Shown piece by piece: positions 51,476 to 59,858 of a DNA stretch of 64,000 bases. The notes beneath the pieces were generated by a model. The model ran no database searches. It worked only from the letters and a program-made list of their open reading frames with translations, and was not told where the DNA came from. Each line of letters begins with the position of its first letter. Position 1 is the stretch's first letter. The position numbers were made by a program, and so were the translations under genes. The DNA is from Desulfovibrio sp. Fe33 (lineage in GTDB: Bacteria; Desulfobacterota; Desulfovibrionia; Desulfovibrionales; Desulfovibrionaceae): NCBI RefSeq assembly GCF_028532725.1, contig NZ_JAQKGU010000001.1:124001-188000 (forward strand), read 5' to 3'.

Positions 51476-52912
51476 GTGTCGAGCCGGTTCCGGGCGGTGA
51501 TCTTCGGGTGCATGGCGTGCCTTGCGCTGGCGGGGTGGGCCGTTCCGGCATGGAGCGCCGAGCCGAGGAAGCCTGTCGGGGAACGGGTGCAGATGGCGTG
51601 GAAGGGGGACCTTCCGCAGCTCATTGAGAAGCGCCGTCCAATCCGGGTGCTGGTGGTCTACAACCGGACCAACTTCTTCATGAAGGAAGGCGAGATGCGG
51701 GGCCTTGAAGCGGACAATATGCACGCCTACGCCGACTATCTGGGCAAATCCCACGGGAAGGATAAGGTTCGGGTTGTTTTCGTGCCGGTGCCCTTCAATG
51801 AGTTGTTTTCGGCTCTGCGGGAGGGGCGGGGAGATATCGCGGCGGCCGCCCTGACCGTGACCGCCGAGAGGGAAAAGGAGGCGGCTTTTTCCGAGCCGTA
51901 CCGCACCGGGATTCGGGAGATCGTTGTCGGCGGCCCCGGGAGCCGGGAACCGGCATCGGCTGAGGCGTTGTCGGGCCTCAAGGTGACGGTGTTGAGGGGA
52001 TCGAGCTATGCCGAACACCTGGCGGCCCTGAATGCGGCCCTGAAGAAGCAGGGGAAAGCGGCGGTGCGCGTCAGGGAGGCCGACGCCTACCTGGCCACCG
52101 AGGACCTGCTGGAGATGGTCGCCAGGGGGATGCTTCCCTACACCGTGGCCGACGAGTTTTTGGCCAGGCAGTGGGAAAAGGTCTATCCCGATTTGCGATT
52201 GTATCCTGACGCGTTTGTCCATTCCGGCGGCGCGCTCGCCTGGGCCGTGCGAAAGGACTGTCCCGAACTGCGCAGGAGTCTTTCCGAATTCGCCGCCACC
52301 GTGCGCCAGGGGACCCTGCTCGGCAACATGCTCTTTAAGCGTTACTACGAGGGGGACGGCGGCTTCATCGGGGACCCGACCGCTCCGGTGGAGATCGGCA
52401 AGCTTCGGCCCATGGCCGACCTGTTCCGCAAGTATGCGGAGATGTACGATTTCGATTGGCTCAAGATCGCGGCCCTGGCCTACAGGGAGTCGCGTTTCGA
52501 CATGAGCCTGAAAAGCCGGGCCGGGGCGGTGGGCGTCATGCAGATCAAGCCGTCGACCGCCGCCTGGTCGGAGGTGGGCATTCCGGATGTGTCCACCCTG
52601 GAGAACAATATCCACGCCGGGGTCAAGTATCTGCGCTACCTGACGGACAACTATTTCGCGGACGCGGCTCCGGACGCGAGGATGGATTTCGCCCTGGCCG
52701 CGTACAACGCCGGTCCCAACCGGATATCCCAGGTGCGGAGGCGGGCGGAGGAGATGGGGCTTGATCCCAACCTCTGGTTCGGCAACTCGGAGTGGGCCGC
52801 CTACGACCTCATCGGCCGGGAGACCACGGCTTATGTGGCCCAGGTTTTGATGTGCTACGCGGCCTACAAGGGGGCGGAGGACGTCCTGAGCAAGCGGCGC
52901 GAAGCCCGGTGA
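51476..52912 (+). CDS. MltF-like membrane-bound lytic transglycosylase with solute-binding domain
   Basis: Domain order matches MltF: an SBP_bac_3 (solute-binding) region (about residues 50-280, RVLVVYNRTNFFMKEGEMRG, DIAAAALTVTAEREKEAAFSEPY) and a C-terminal soluble lytic transglycosylase domain. The catalytic Glu is in ALAYRESRFD, followed by GAVGVMQIKPSTA and AYNAGPNRI. From GTG 51476 (GGAGG 10 bases upstream) the protein is 478 residues with a clean signal peptide ending VPAWSA. An ATG at 51359 would add 39 residues before it and also has AAGGAG, so the exact start is open. It remodels periplasmic peptidoglycan. Confidence 0.85.
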   Translation: MSSRFRAVIFGCMACLALAGWAVPAWSAEPRKPVGERVQMAWKGDLPQLIEKRRPIRVLVVYNRTNFFMKEGEMRGLEADNMHAYADYLGKSHGKDKVRVVFVPVPFNELFSALREGRGDIAAAALTVTAEREKEAAFSEPYRTGIREIVVGGPGSREPASAEALSGLKVTVLRGSSYAEHLAALNAALKKQGKAAVRVREADAYLATEDLLEMVARGMLPYTVADEFLARQWEKVYPDLRLYPDAFVHSGGALAWAVRKDCPELRRSLSEFAATVRQGTLLGNMLFKRYYEGDGGFIGDPTAPVEIGKLRPMADLFRKYAEMYDFDWLKIAALAYRESRFDMSLKSRAGAVGVMQIKPSTAAWSEVGIPDVSTLENNIHAGVKYLRYLTDNYFADAAPDARMDFALAAYNAGPNRISQVRRRAEEMGLDPNLWFGNSEWAAYDLIGRETTAYVAQVLMCYAAYKGAEDVLSKRREAR

Positions 52913-53015
52913 CGGGGCGCGCGGCGCGAGTCCGGGCGCGGGGATCGCGTCCGGGCGCATGACCAGACCCCGGGCGGCGGGCCGTCCGGGAGCGGCGAGC
53001 TGTATCCGAACCGGG

Positions 53016-53276
53016 TCAGGACCTGGGGCGGGGGGCGCGCGGTTTGGCTTCGTTGACCTTCAGGGGGCGTCCGGACATCTGATAGCCGTCCAGGGCCTCG
53101 ATGGCCGCGGCAGCGTCCGCGTCCGCCATCTCCACGAATCCGAAACCGCGGAAGCGGCCGGTTTCGTGATCCTGAATAAGTTTTACGGAAGAGACGGTGC
53201 CGTGGGACGCGAACAGGTCGCGCACGTCGTTCTCGGTTGCGCCGAAGGGAATGTTGCCGACATAAATGCTTTTCAT
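53016..53276 (-). CDS. RRM-type RNA-binding protein
   Basis: An 86-residue single RNA-recognition-motif protein, with RNP2 IYVGNI at residues 4-9 and RNP1 RGFGFVEM near 41-48, followed by a basic Pro/Arg-rich tail (KPRAPRPRS). Such proteins are glycine-rich-tail RNA chaperones in cyanobacteria and deltaproteobacteria, often cold-regulated. The start MKSIYVGNIPFG matches the family; about 40 upstream in-frame codons do not. It is divergent from purD across a 340-bp gap. Confidence 0.9.
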   Translation of the reverse strand: MKSIYVGNIPFGATENDVRDLFASHGTVSSVKLIQDHETGRFRGFGFVEMADADAAAAIEALDGYQMSGRPLKVNEAKPRAPRPRS

Positions 53277-53616
53277 GACGATGAGGCTCCAACAAAAGTA
53301 ATCCAGCGAACGGGGAAGGTTGCCGATCTTGGGTCTTCGTGCCGAGGGCTCGAAGGCTGTTCTTCCCCGCACCATTTCCGCGTCCCGGCCCCTCACGGTT
53401 TCGCCGCAGGGAGTGCGGGATTACCTTAGCCATTACGACGAGTTGCATTTTTCGTCAACAGGGTGGAGCGTTTTTTGCCGGTCCGACCCCGTTCCTTTCC
53501 CGGAAAGCTAATGGGGGCGCGGCATGGCGGGCAGGAACCCGTCGTCCATAATCCTTGAAAAATGGCGCGATTTTCCTTACACCGTGAACATCCCGAAAAC
53601 AGACTGGAGGGGAACG
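53277..53616. other. Divergent intergenic region between the RRM gene and purD
   Basis: 340 bases with promoters for both flanking genes presumed. GGAGGGGAACG just before 53617 is the purD ribosome site. The purD frame is open from 53524, but those codons are atypical. No riboswitch fold was recognised by eye. Confidence 0.4.
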
Positions 53617-54894
53617 ATGAAGATTTTGGTTGTCGGTTCCGGAGGCCGTGAGCACGCCCTGTGCTGGAAGCTGGCTCAGAACCCTAAAGTGGAGACCGTC
53701 CTTTGCGCCCCGGGCAACGGCGGCACCGCCCAGGTGGGCGAGAATATAGACGTCAAGGACGACGACATTCCGGCCCTGGTGGCCCTGGCCAGGGACGAGG
53801 AAGTCGACCTCGTGGTGGCCGGACCCGAGCTGCCGCTGGTGCTCGGCCTTGAAAACGCGCTCAGGCAGGAGGGCATCCCCTGCTTCGGCCCCAACGCTTT
53901 TGCCGCCAATTTGGAAGGCTCCAAGGCGTTCTCCAAGAACGTCATGGCCGAGGCGGGCGTACCCACCGCGCCTTTCCGCGTGTTCGACGAATACGAGGAC
54001 GCCGTCGCCTTCATCAGGGAGAAGGGCGCGCCCATCGTGGTCAAGGCCGACGGCCTGGCCGCGGGCAAGGGCGTTGTCGTGGCTTCCACCGAGGAAGAGG
54101 CGCTGGAGGCCCTGGATCAGATGATGGTCAAGAAGGTCTTCGGCGCCGCCGGGGAACGCGTGGTCATCGAGGAGACCCTCAAGGGCGAGGAAGCCTCCTT
54201 CCTTTGCTTCTGCGACGGCGTGAACTACGCCATGCTCCCGTCCAGCCAGGACCACAAGGCCGCCTTTGACGGCGACACCGGCCCCAACACCGGCGGCATG
54301 GGCGCCTATTCCCCGGCCCCCATCCTGCCCAAGGAAAAATACGCCGAGACCGCCGAATTGTGCATCAGGCCCATCCTGCGTCACCTGGCCGCCAAGGGCG
54401 AGCCGTTCAAGGGCGTGCTCTACGCCGGACTGATGTACACCGAGAACGGCCCCAGCGTGCTCGAATACAACGTCCGTTTCGGCGACCCCGAATGCCAGCC
54501 CCTGCTCATGCGCCTGGAGACCGACCTGCTTGAGATCATGTTCGCCTGCATCGACGGCAAGCTCGACCAGGTCGAGGTTCGGTCCACCCCGCAGACCGCC
54601 TGCGGCGTCGTCATGGCCGCCGAGGGGTATCCCGGCTCCTATCCCAAGGGCATGGAGATCACCGGCATCGACGAGGCCGACGCCATGGAAGGAGTCAAGG
54701 TCTTCCAGGCGGGCACCCGGCTGGAGAACGGGAAGATCGTCACTTCCGGCGGGCGCGTGCTCTGCGTCACCGCCCTGGGCGACGATCTGGCCGCCGCACG
54801 GGAACGGGCCTATGAGGCCGTGGCCAAGGTCCGCTTCGACAAGAGTTTTTATCGCCGCGACATAGCCGCCAAAGGCTTGAAACGCGCCAAATAA
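53617..54894 (+). CDS. purD: Phosphoribosylamine-glycine ligase (PurD)
   Basis: PurD condenses 5-phosphoribosylamine with glycine using ATP, the second step of purine synthesis. The 425-residue ATP-grasp enzyme starts MKILVVGSGGREHALCWKL, with the diagnostic GxGGREHAL motif. It contains VKADGLAAGKGVVVA, SSQDHKAAFDGDTGPNTGGMGAYSPAP (phosphate/ATP-grasp loop) and EYNVRFGDPECQPLL. A Family II-like element follows the stop and purE lies 310 bp downstream. Confidence 0.96.
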   Translation: MKILVVGSGGREHALCWKLAQNPKVETVLCAPGNGGTAQVGENIDVKDDDIPALVALARDEEVDLVVAGPELPLVLGLENALRQEGIPCFGPNAFAANLEGSKAFSKNVMAEAGVPTAPFRVFDEYEDAVAFIREKGAPIVVKADGLAAGKGVVVASTEEEALEALDQMMVKKVFGAAGERVVIEETLKGEEASFLCFCDGVNYAMLPSSQDHKAAFDGDTGPNTGGMGAYSPAPILPKEKYAETAELCIRPILRHLAAKGEPFKGVLYAGLMYTENGPSVLEYNVRFGDPECQPLLMRLETDLLEIMFACIDGKLDQVEVRSTPQTACGVVMAAEGYPGSYPKGMEITGIDEADAMEGVKVFQAGTRLENGKIVTSGGRVLCVTALGDDLAAARERAYEAVAKVRFDKSFYRRDIAAKGLKRAK

Positions 54895-54897
54895 TCT

Positions 54898-54977
54898 GGA
54901 AGAAAGGCAAGGGGGAAACTTTTTCGGAAGTTTCCCCCTTGCGCTCCCCCTCGGAATTTTCGGCGTTGCGCCGACGG
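54898..54977 (+). repeat. Family II long-stem repeat, copy 6 (variant)
   Basis: Begins 4 bp after the purD stop, with the stem GCAAGGGGGAAACTTT / AAGTTTCCCCCTTGC around TTCGG and the small hairpin CGGCGTTGCGCCG. It differs in the cap but keeps the layout and position. Confidence 0.65.
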
Positions 54978-55094
54978 AAGGGGGGGGGCCGGGAGCGGAT
55001 GCCCGGCCGGATTGCGCAGGGGCGCGAGCCCCGGGATTTCGTAATTATAACAGGACACCTTCCGGCACGCCCTTCATGGAGCGACCCCGAAAAC

Positions 55095-55187
55095 GCCTGG
55101 CGGGGGAGAAGGGATGAGGTCGGTGGAAGTGGAGAGGGAGCCCCGCGACAAGGGTTTCCCTCTCCGCTTCCTCCGGCCGCCGGAGGC
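55095..55187 (-). repeat. Family II long-stem repeat, copy 7
   Basis: A G/A-rich stem (GGAAGTGGAGAGGGAGCCC...GGGTTTCCCTCTCCGCTTCC, imperfect) capped by CCGGCCGCCGGAGGC, ending 4 bp before the purE ribosome site AAGGAG (55192-55197). It mirrors copy 6. Confidence 0.75.
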
Positions 55188-55204
55188 GTTGAAGGAGCAT
55201 GAAG

Positions 55205-55687
55205 ATGCCGCAGGTTGTTATTTTCATGGGGTCGATCTCGGACGAGGAAAAGATGCGTCCGTGTTCGGACCTTCTCAAGGAGCTTGGCGTGGACCATGTG
55301 TTCACGGTTTCGTCGGCTCACCGCACGCCGGAGCGCACCGCCAGGCTGGTGGAGGAATTCGAGGCCGACGGGGCGCAGGTGTTCATCTGTGCGGCGGGCC
55401 TGGCCGCGCACCTGGCAGGCGCGGTCGCGGCAAAGACCACCCGGCCGGTGCTGGGCGTGCCGCTGTCGGCCTCGGCGCTGGGCGGCATGGACGCGCTGCT
55501 GGCCACTGTGCAGATGCCTCCGGGATTCCCGGTGGGCACCCTGGCCCTGGACAAGGTGGGCGCGAAGAACGCGGCCTGGCTGGCGGCGCAGATTCTGGCC
55601 CTGCACGACGAGGAACTGGCCGCAAAGATCAGGGCCGCCCGCGACGGGTTCAGGGAATCCGTGGAAAAGGCGGCGGCGTCCCTGTAG
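55205..55687 (+). CDS. purE: 5-(carboxyamino)imidazole ribonucleotide mutase (PurE)
   Basis: PurE rearranges N5-CAIR to CAIR in purine synthesis. The 160-residue product starts [27 protein letters not shown]. It has the SSAHRTPER and [13 protein letters not shown] active-site blocks and ends VEKAAASL. The usual MGSxSD motif reads [10 protein letters not shown] place the start at 55205, where AAGGAG is 7 bases upstream; the ATG at 55199 is only one base from it. Confidence 0.95.
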   Translation: MPQVVIFMGSISDEEKMRPCSDLLKELGVDHVFTVSSAHRTPERTARLVEEFEADGAQVFICAAGLAAHLAGAVAAKTTRPVLGVPLSASALGGMDALLATVQMPPGFPVGTLALDKVGAKNAAWLAAQILALHDEELAAKIRAARDGFRESVEKAAASL

Positions 55688-55841
55688 CCGGTTTCCTGGA
55701 ACCTTTCGCCGGAGCGGCAATGCGGCGCGCCGGACAAACCCTGCGGCCCGGCCGTGCGGTTCGTCCGGCGTCCGCGCGTTTGAAGTCGGCGGGCGTCTTG
55801 CCCGGCACAGGGCTTTCACGTAATGATCCGGGACAGGCATC

Positions 55842-56366
55842 ATGACGACATCCACGAAGCAGCAAAGCGCCGGTGGGGCGCCGGAATACAGGGCGGGCAA
55901 GGCCTCCAGACGGTTTCTCAGGAACCTGGTCTGGGTGCTGGTCATCGGCGGCCTGTTCCTCGGCGGCCAGGGCGTGCGCTATTACCTGCACTACGCCCAG
56001 CTTGAGCGGATTCGCGAGGAGACCGACAAGCTGTACAGGTCCGTGCTCGGACCGGATATCGGCGGCTCTCCCTTCGGTCGGCTGCAATTCGAACACGGCA
56101 AGCTGCTGGCGTCCCGGCGCATAGGCCTGGACCCGTTGGCCGTGCTGGCGGGCCTGAGCCTGCCCGAGAGCCAGGGGGTCCGTGTGGACATGGTGGATCT
56201 GACCGGCTCCCGTGGACGGGTGCGGGGCTTTTTCAGCGGCGACGAGGCCGGATTCCTGCGGTACGCGGAGAAGCTGTCCGACGACGACCGATACCTTTTT
56301 TCCGTTTACAAGATAGTCGAGCTGGGCGGTGGCGTATCCTTCAGCCTGAACGTGGAGCCCAAGTAG
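55842..56366 (+). CDS. GspL C-terminal-like membrane protein
   Basis: A 174-residue inner-membrane protein with a single TM helix (residues about 29-47, LVWVLVIGGLFLGGQGVRYY) and a periplasmic ferredoxin-like domain typical of GspL/PilN-class components (LERIREETDKLYRSVLGPD, FGRLQFEHGKLL, LDPLAVLAGLSL). The cytoplasmic actin-like half of GspL is absent. It is followed after one base by a GspM-like gene and then a GspN-like gene, so it belongs to a partial type II secretion module. Confidence 0.65.
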   Translation: MTTSTKQQSAGGAPEYRAGKASRRFLRNLVWVLVIGGLFLGGQGVRYYLHYAQLERIREETDKLYRSVLGPDIGGSPFGRLQFEHGKLLASRRIGLDPLAVLAGLSLPESQGVRVDMVDLTGSRGRVRGFFSGDEAGFLRYAEKLSDDDRYLFSVYKIVELGGGVSFSLNVEPK

Positions 56367-56367
56367 C

Positions 56368-56865
56368 ATGGCCCGGAAACGCGCAACATATCCCTGGAGC
56401 GGCTGGCCTCCTGCCTCGCAGGAGCGGCTGTTCAAGTACGTTCTGTTCATGGCGGCCGGGGCGTTCTTTGCGGTCTTCGTGGGCGCGAATCTGTTCACCG
56501 GCTCGCTCGGCCAGCAGATCAAGGAGCAGAAGGCGCAGTACGGGCTGGTGGTCCCGCTGGTGCAGGAGATCCACACCCTTCGGGCCGAGCAGGGGGATTT
56601 GGTCCAGTTGTCCCCCGAGGACGCGGTCCGGCGCATTTTGGACGACCGGTCCCTGAACGATTACGTGCGATCCATTTACGCCACGCGTCCGGCGGAGAAT
56701 CAGGAAGGGGTGCGGGTGGCCCTGGAAGGTCTTACCGTCATAATGCTCGCGGATTTTTTGCAGGACGTGCGCGACAGGGCCGGTCTTCAGACGCCCGAGT
56801 TCAAGTTGACCCGCAACCTTGAGGAGCCCCGCCTGGCCGACCTGCTCCTCGTGTTGGCGAGGTAG
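56368..56865 (+). CDS. GspM-like membrane protein
   Basis: A 165-residue bitopic protein, with a short basic N-terminus, one TM helix (residues about 26-46, VLFMAAGAFFAVFVGANLF), a coiled coil (GQQIKEQKAQYGLVVPLVQEIHTL) and a C-terminal ferredoxin-like domain with GVRVALEGLTVIMLADFLQDV. The fold layout is that of GspM/PilO. It lies between the GspL-like and GspN-like genes, with only 1 bp to the former and 3 bp to the latter. Confidence 0.65.
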   Translation: MARKRATYPWSGWPPASQERLFKYVLFMAAGAFFAVFVGANLFTGSLGQQIKEQKAQYGLVVPLVQEIHTLRAEQGDLVQLSPEDAVRRILDDRSLNDYVRSIYATRPAENQEGVRVALEGLTVIMLADFLQDVRDRAGLQTPEFKLTRNLEEPRLADLLLVLAR

Positions 56866-56868
56866 TCC

Positions 56869-57615
56869 ATGGCCGCGCCCAATTCGAAACACTCGTCACT
56901 TCCCGGCCGCATTCTGGCCCGTTTGGTGCTGATGAGCCTCGGGTTCGCCCTGGGAGTGGCGTTGTTCACGCCTTGGGGCAAGGTATGGGCGTCGGCCCTG
57001 ACCCGTCTGGATGCGAACATGCCCGCGGTGGGGCTGACCTGGAGCTCCATCGACCGCGACGGGCCGTTCGGCTTCCGGGTTCGCGATTTCAAGATTTCAG
57101 CGGCCCAGACCCCCGGCAGGCTTCATTTCGAACACGCCTATGTGACGGTGGGCTTGTCGCCCTTGGCCAGGGTCAGGCTCGACACCGGCGGCGCGCAGTG
57201 CCTCCTGGAGCTGTTTTCCAACGGGGTGTTCGATTTCGAGGGAGACATGGACCTGACTTACCTGCTCGGCAACAGCGACCTGAAAGGGGTGGTGCACGCC
57301 TCGGGCAGCCTGTTCCTGCCCGAAGGGGCGCGGCTGCCCAGGAAAGGCTGGATGGACGTGCGTTCGGCGCAACTGGTGCTGCCCGGCGGCAAGGTTATCG
57401 AGGACCTCGCGTTCACCTCTGAAATCGAGAACGTGAACATGAACGTGCGCGATTTTTCCATGCGCCTGCCCCTGAACTACAAATCCTCGGGAACGGCCGT
57501 CATTGATCCGGACGATTTCTTCCGGACGCGGTTCGATCTCAAGGGGGACATGACCGTGGGCAGAGAGACTTTCCCCTACGAGATGCGCGGAACCCTGGGC
57601 GAAGCCATCTGGTAG
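56869..57615 (+). CDS. GspN-like membrane protein
   Basis: A 248-residue protein with one N-terminal TM helix (residues about 16-38, LARLVLMSLGFALGVALFTPWG) and a beta-rich periplasmic domain (TWSSIDRDGPFGFRVRDFKIS, HFEHAYVTVGLSPLARVRLDTGG, YLLGNSDLKGVVHASGSLFLPEG) that matches the GspN/T2SSN pattern. It closes the GspLMN-like trio. No GspC, D, E, F or pseudopilin gene is in the window. Confidence 0.7.
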   Translation: MAAPNSKHSSLPGRILARLVLMSLGFALGVALFTPWGKVWASALTRLDANMPAVGLTWSSIDRDGPFGFRVRDFKISAAQTPGRLHFEHAYVTVGLSPLARVRLDTGGAQCLLELFSNGVFDFEGDMDLTYLLGNSDLKGVVHASGSLFLPEGARLPRKGWMDVRSAQLVLPGGKVIEDLAFTSEIENVNMNVRDFSMRLPLNYKSSGTAVIDPDDFFRTRFDLKGDMTVGRETFPYEMRGTLGEAIW

Positions 57616-57657
57616 GTCCCTGTTTTCAAAACGCAAATCGTCTGTTACAGCAATCCC

Positions 57658-58257
57658 ATGAAGATCGCCGTCATCCATGAAGACGCCGAGGTCCTGCTGG
57701 CCGGTTGCGGTTCGCTGCTGTCGTCCATGGTTTCCCTCGGGCATGAGGTCAACGCCGTGGCTCCGGCCGGGGGGCCGGACGTCGCCGACGGTTTCGAGTC
57801 CCTGGGCGCGGAATACGCCATGTATCCCCTCGCGCCGGGCGGACTGACGCCGGTGAGCGACATCGGCACGCTGCTTCATCTCAAGCAGGTCCTGTTCCGC
57901 ATCCGGCCCGATCTGGTCCTGTCCGCGGGCCTCAAGCCGATGGTTTACGGCTCCCTGGCCGCGCGCATGGCCTGGGTGGGCGAGGAGAAGAAGGTCTTCG
58001 CGTTGGCGGACGGGCCGGGGACCGCCTTTGCCGACGGCGGGCTCAAGGGGCGGCTGTTCTCCGCTCTGGCCAAACCCATGCTCCGGGCCGGGTTTCGTTC
58101 CTGCGACGGAATATGCTTCCGCTCCGGCCGGGCCGAGTCCTTTTACCGCGATCTCGGCGTGCTCCAGCCGGACGCGCGGACCGTGGTCGTCGATGGCGAC
58201 GGACCGGAAAGGGACCCCGCCGTGCTCGCCTTCATGGGCCTGACATCGATCGATTGA
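57658..58257 (+). CDS. Glycosyltransferase GT4-like N-terminal domain protein
   Basis: A 199-residue protein resembling only the acceptor half of a GT4 glycosyltransferase: VIHEDAEVLLAGCGSLLSSMVSLGHEVNAVAPAGG, LLHLKQVLFRIRPDLVLSAGLKPMVYGSLAARMAW and LPMLRAGFRSCDGICFRSGRAESFYRDLG-type segments. It lacks the C-terminal donor-binding domain with the EX7E motif, so it probably has no transferase activity alone; it could be a partner subunit or a remnant. It follows the GspN-like gene by about 40 bp. Confidence 0.6.
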   Translation: MKIAVIHEDAEVLLAGCGSLLSSMVSLGHEVNAVAPAGGPDVADGFESLGAEYAMYPLAPGGLTPVSDIGTLLHLKQVLFRIRPDLVLSAGLKPMVYGSLAARMAWVGEEKKVFALADGPGTAFADGGLKGRLFSALAKPMLRAGFRSCDGICFRSGRAESFYRDLGVLQPDARTVVVDGDGPERDPAVLAFMGLTSID

Positions 58258-58358
58258 TTGTACAATCGTGTTGGCAGCGCCTGGCTCCATGGTGTAGCCT
58301 TGGGTCGCGTGCTTCATTGAAGGCGCGCCCTGAACGCCAAATGCAAAGGAGCGGACTC

Positions 58359-58778
58359 ATGAACATTTCCCGAATTCTTCTTCCGGTCGACGGTTCGCGG
58401 CTGTCCGATGCGGCCGCCGACATGGCCATCGAGCTGGCCGGGAGCGGGGGGACCGTCATCCTGCTCAACGTGCGCCGGACCGTGCCCACGGCCCTGGGGC
58501 AGCCCAACGCCAACGAACTGCTCGAATACCTGAACCGGAACGCCGAGGACATCATGGCCCATTACCGCGCCAGGCTGTCCAACGCCAAGGTGGATTTCCA
58601 GGAGCTGGTCGTGGGCGGGGACGTGGCCGACGTCATCGCCAACGTGGCCGACAATGAGCGTTGCGACGTCATCGTCATGGGCTCCAAGGGCAAGTCCGAC
58701 CTGGAAGGCCTGTTCCTCGGCTCCGTCACCCACAAGGTGCTCCAGATCACGTCCAAGCCCGTGCTGGTGGTGAAGTAG
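58359..58778 (+). CDS. Universal stress protein UspA family
   Basis: A 139-residue USP-fold protein. It begins MNISRILLPVDGSRLSDAAADMAIELA and has the ATP-binding G-2x-G-9x-G(S/T) pattern near its end (VMGSKGKSDLEGLFLGSVTHKVLQITSKPVLVVK). AAAGGAG lies 8 bases before the ATG. Such proteins bind ATP and modulate stress responses; a specific partner is unknown. Upstream in-frame codons belong to the preceding gene region and are excluded. Confidence 0.93.
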   Translation: MNISRILLPVDGSRLSDAAADMAIELAGSGGTVILLNVRRTVPTALGQPNANELLEYLNRNAEDIMAHYRARLSNAKVDFQELVVGGDVADVIANVADNERCDVIVMGSKGKSDLEGLFLGSVTHKVLQITSKPVLVVK

Positions 58779-58811
58779 TCCTGCGGGCTTTCCCGCGCAG
58801 GCTCGAAGGAT

Positions 58812-59627
58812 ATGCCGACAATGGATGGGAAATTCAGCCTTCGGGGGCGTTGCCTGGTCTGCCTTTTGGCCTGTTGCCTGTTTGCTCCGATCTTGTGGCC
58901 GCGTCCGGCGGCCGGATTGGAGCGTGTGGTGGCGGTTTCGGATAGCTGGATGCCCTACACCGGTGAGCCTAATTCCAACCGGGAGGGCTACGCCGTTGAG
59001 GTCCTGCGTTCCGTGCTCGAAGAGCGGGGATTCAACGTGGAGTACCGCGAGCTGCCCTGGAAGCGGGCGATGCATGAGGTGTTGTCGGGCCGGGCGGACA
59101 TTCTCGTCTGCGCGACCCGGGACAATCTTCCCGAACTCGTGTTTCCCGGGACCCCTTTGGGGCGGGCCGACCTGTGCTTCTTCACATTGGATCGGGATTG
59201 GCGGTTCGCCGGTCCCGATTCCCTGGCCGAAGTGGTCACCGGATTCGTCCAGGGCTACGATTATCCGCAGTGGTTCGAGGATGACTTGGGCCGCCACCCC
59301 GGCCGGTTCCACGCCCTGCACGGCGGGGACGCCTTTGCCCGAATGCTGGCCATGCTCGCAGAGGGCCGCGTCCAGACCATTCCCGGTTGCAGCGCCGTGG
59401 TCGATTATTACGCCCGGCTGGCCGGTCTCGAAGGCAAGGTATACATGGCCGGGTGCAGCCGGGACGGCTGCCATGAGCTGTATTTCGGCCTGTCTCCGGC
59501 CAACCGTCCACGGTCTGTGCTCCTGGCGGGCATACTGGACGAGGGAATGCATATTATGCGCACCACCGGCCAGCTCGATCATCTGCTCCTCAAGTACGGC
59601 CTCAAGGATAGGGTCGAGGTCCGCTGA
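58812..59627 (+). CDS. Periplasmic solute-binding protein (SBP_bac_3 family)
   Basis: A 271-residue secreted protein with a signal peptide (residues about 12-35, ending AAG) and a family 3 solute-binding fold: VAVSDSWMPYTGEP, GYAVEVLRSVLEERGFNVEYRELPWKRAMHEVLSGRADILVC and a second lobe around QGYDYPQWFEDDLGR. It lacks neighbouring transporter subunits, so it may serve as a sensor or orphan binding protein. Two starts, at 58812 and 58821, are possible. A Family I repeat follows the stop by 8 bp. Confidence 0.8.
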   Translation: MPTMDGKFSLRGRCLVCLLACCLFAPILWPRPAAGLERVVAVSDSWMPYTGEPNSNREGYAVEVLRSVLEERGFNVEYRELPWKRAMHEVLSGRADILVCATRDNLPELVFPGTPLGRADLCFFTLDRDWRFAGPDSLAEVVTGFVQGYDYPQWFEDDLGRHPGRFHALHGGDAFARMLAMLAEGRVQTIPGCSAVVDYYARLAGLEGKVYMAGCSRDGCHELYFGLSPANRPRSVLLAGILDEGMHIMRTTGQLDHLLLKYGLKDRVEVR

Positions 59628-59635
59628 CCGGCCGC

Positions 59636-59793
59636 GAAGACGAAAGTCAGGCGTTGAAAGCCGCTTTGCTGCGATAGCCGGGTGATTTCGCCTCCGGCGG
59701 GCAAGGGCTCGCACCCTTGCATCCCATATATGCGCCTTCGGCGCGGTTTTTTTCCCTCTTGGGGGCGGCCTGCCGTGAAAGCGGGGAGGTAAA
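59636..59793 (+). repeat. Family I multi-hairpin repeat, copy D
   Basis: Nearly identical to copy A over about 150 bp: hairpins CCGCTTTGCTGC (degenerate), GCAAGGGCTCGCACCCTTGC and GCGCCTTCGGCGC, followed by GGTTTTTTT. It lies 8 bp 3' of the solute-binding protein gene in sense. Confidence 0.88.
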
Positions 59794-59810
59794 ATGATAG
59801 TCCATAAAAA

Positions 59811-59836
59811 AACCCCGCATCCGAAGATGCGGGGTT
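59811..59836 (-). terminator. Intrinsic terminator of the PEP-CTERM gene
   Basis: A perfect 11-bp stem AACCCCGCATC / GATGCGGGGTT with loop CGAA, followed by a T run on the minus strand, 22 bp past the stop. Confidence 0.9.
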
Positions 59837-59858
59837 GTAGTTGGCAGTCCGGTTGGCG

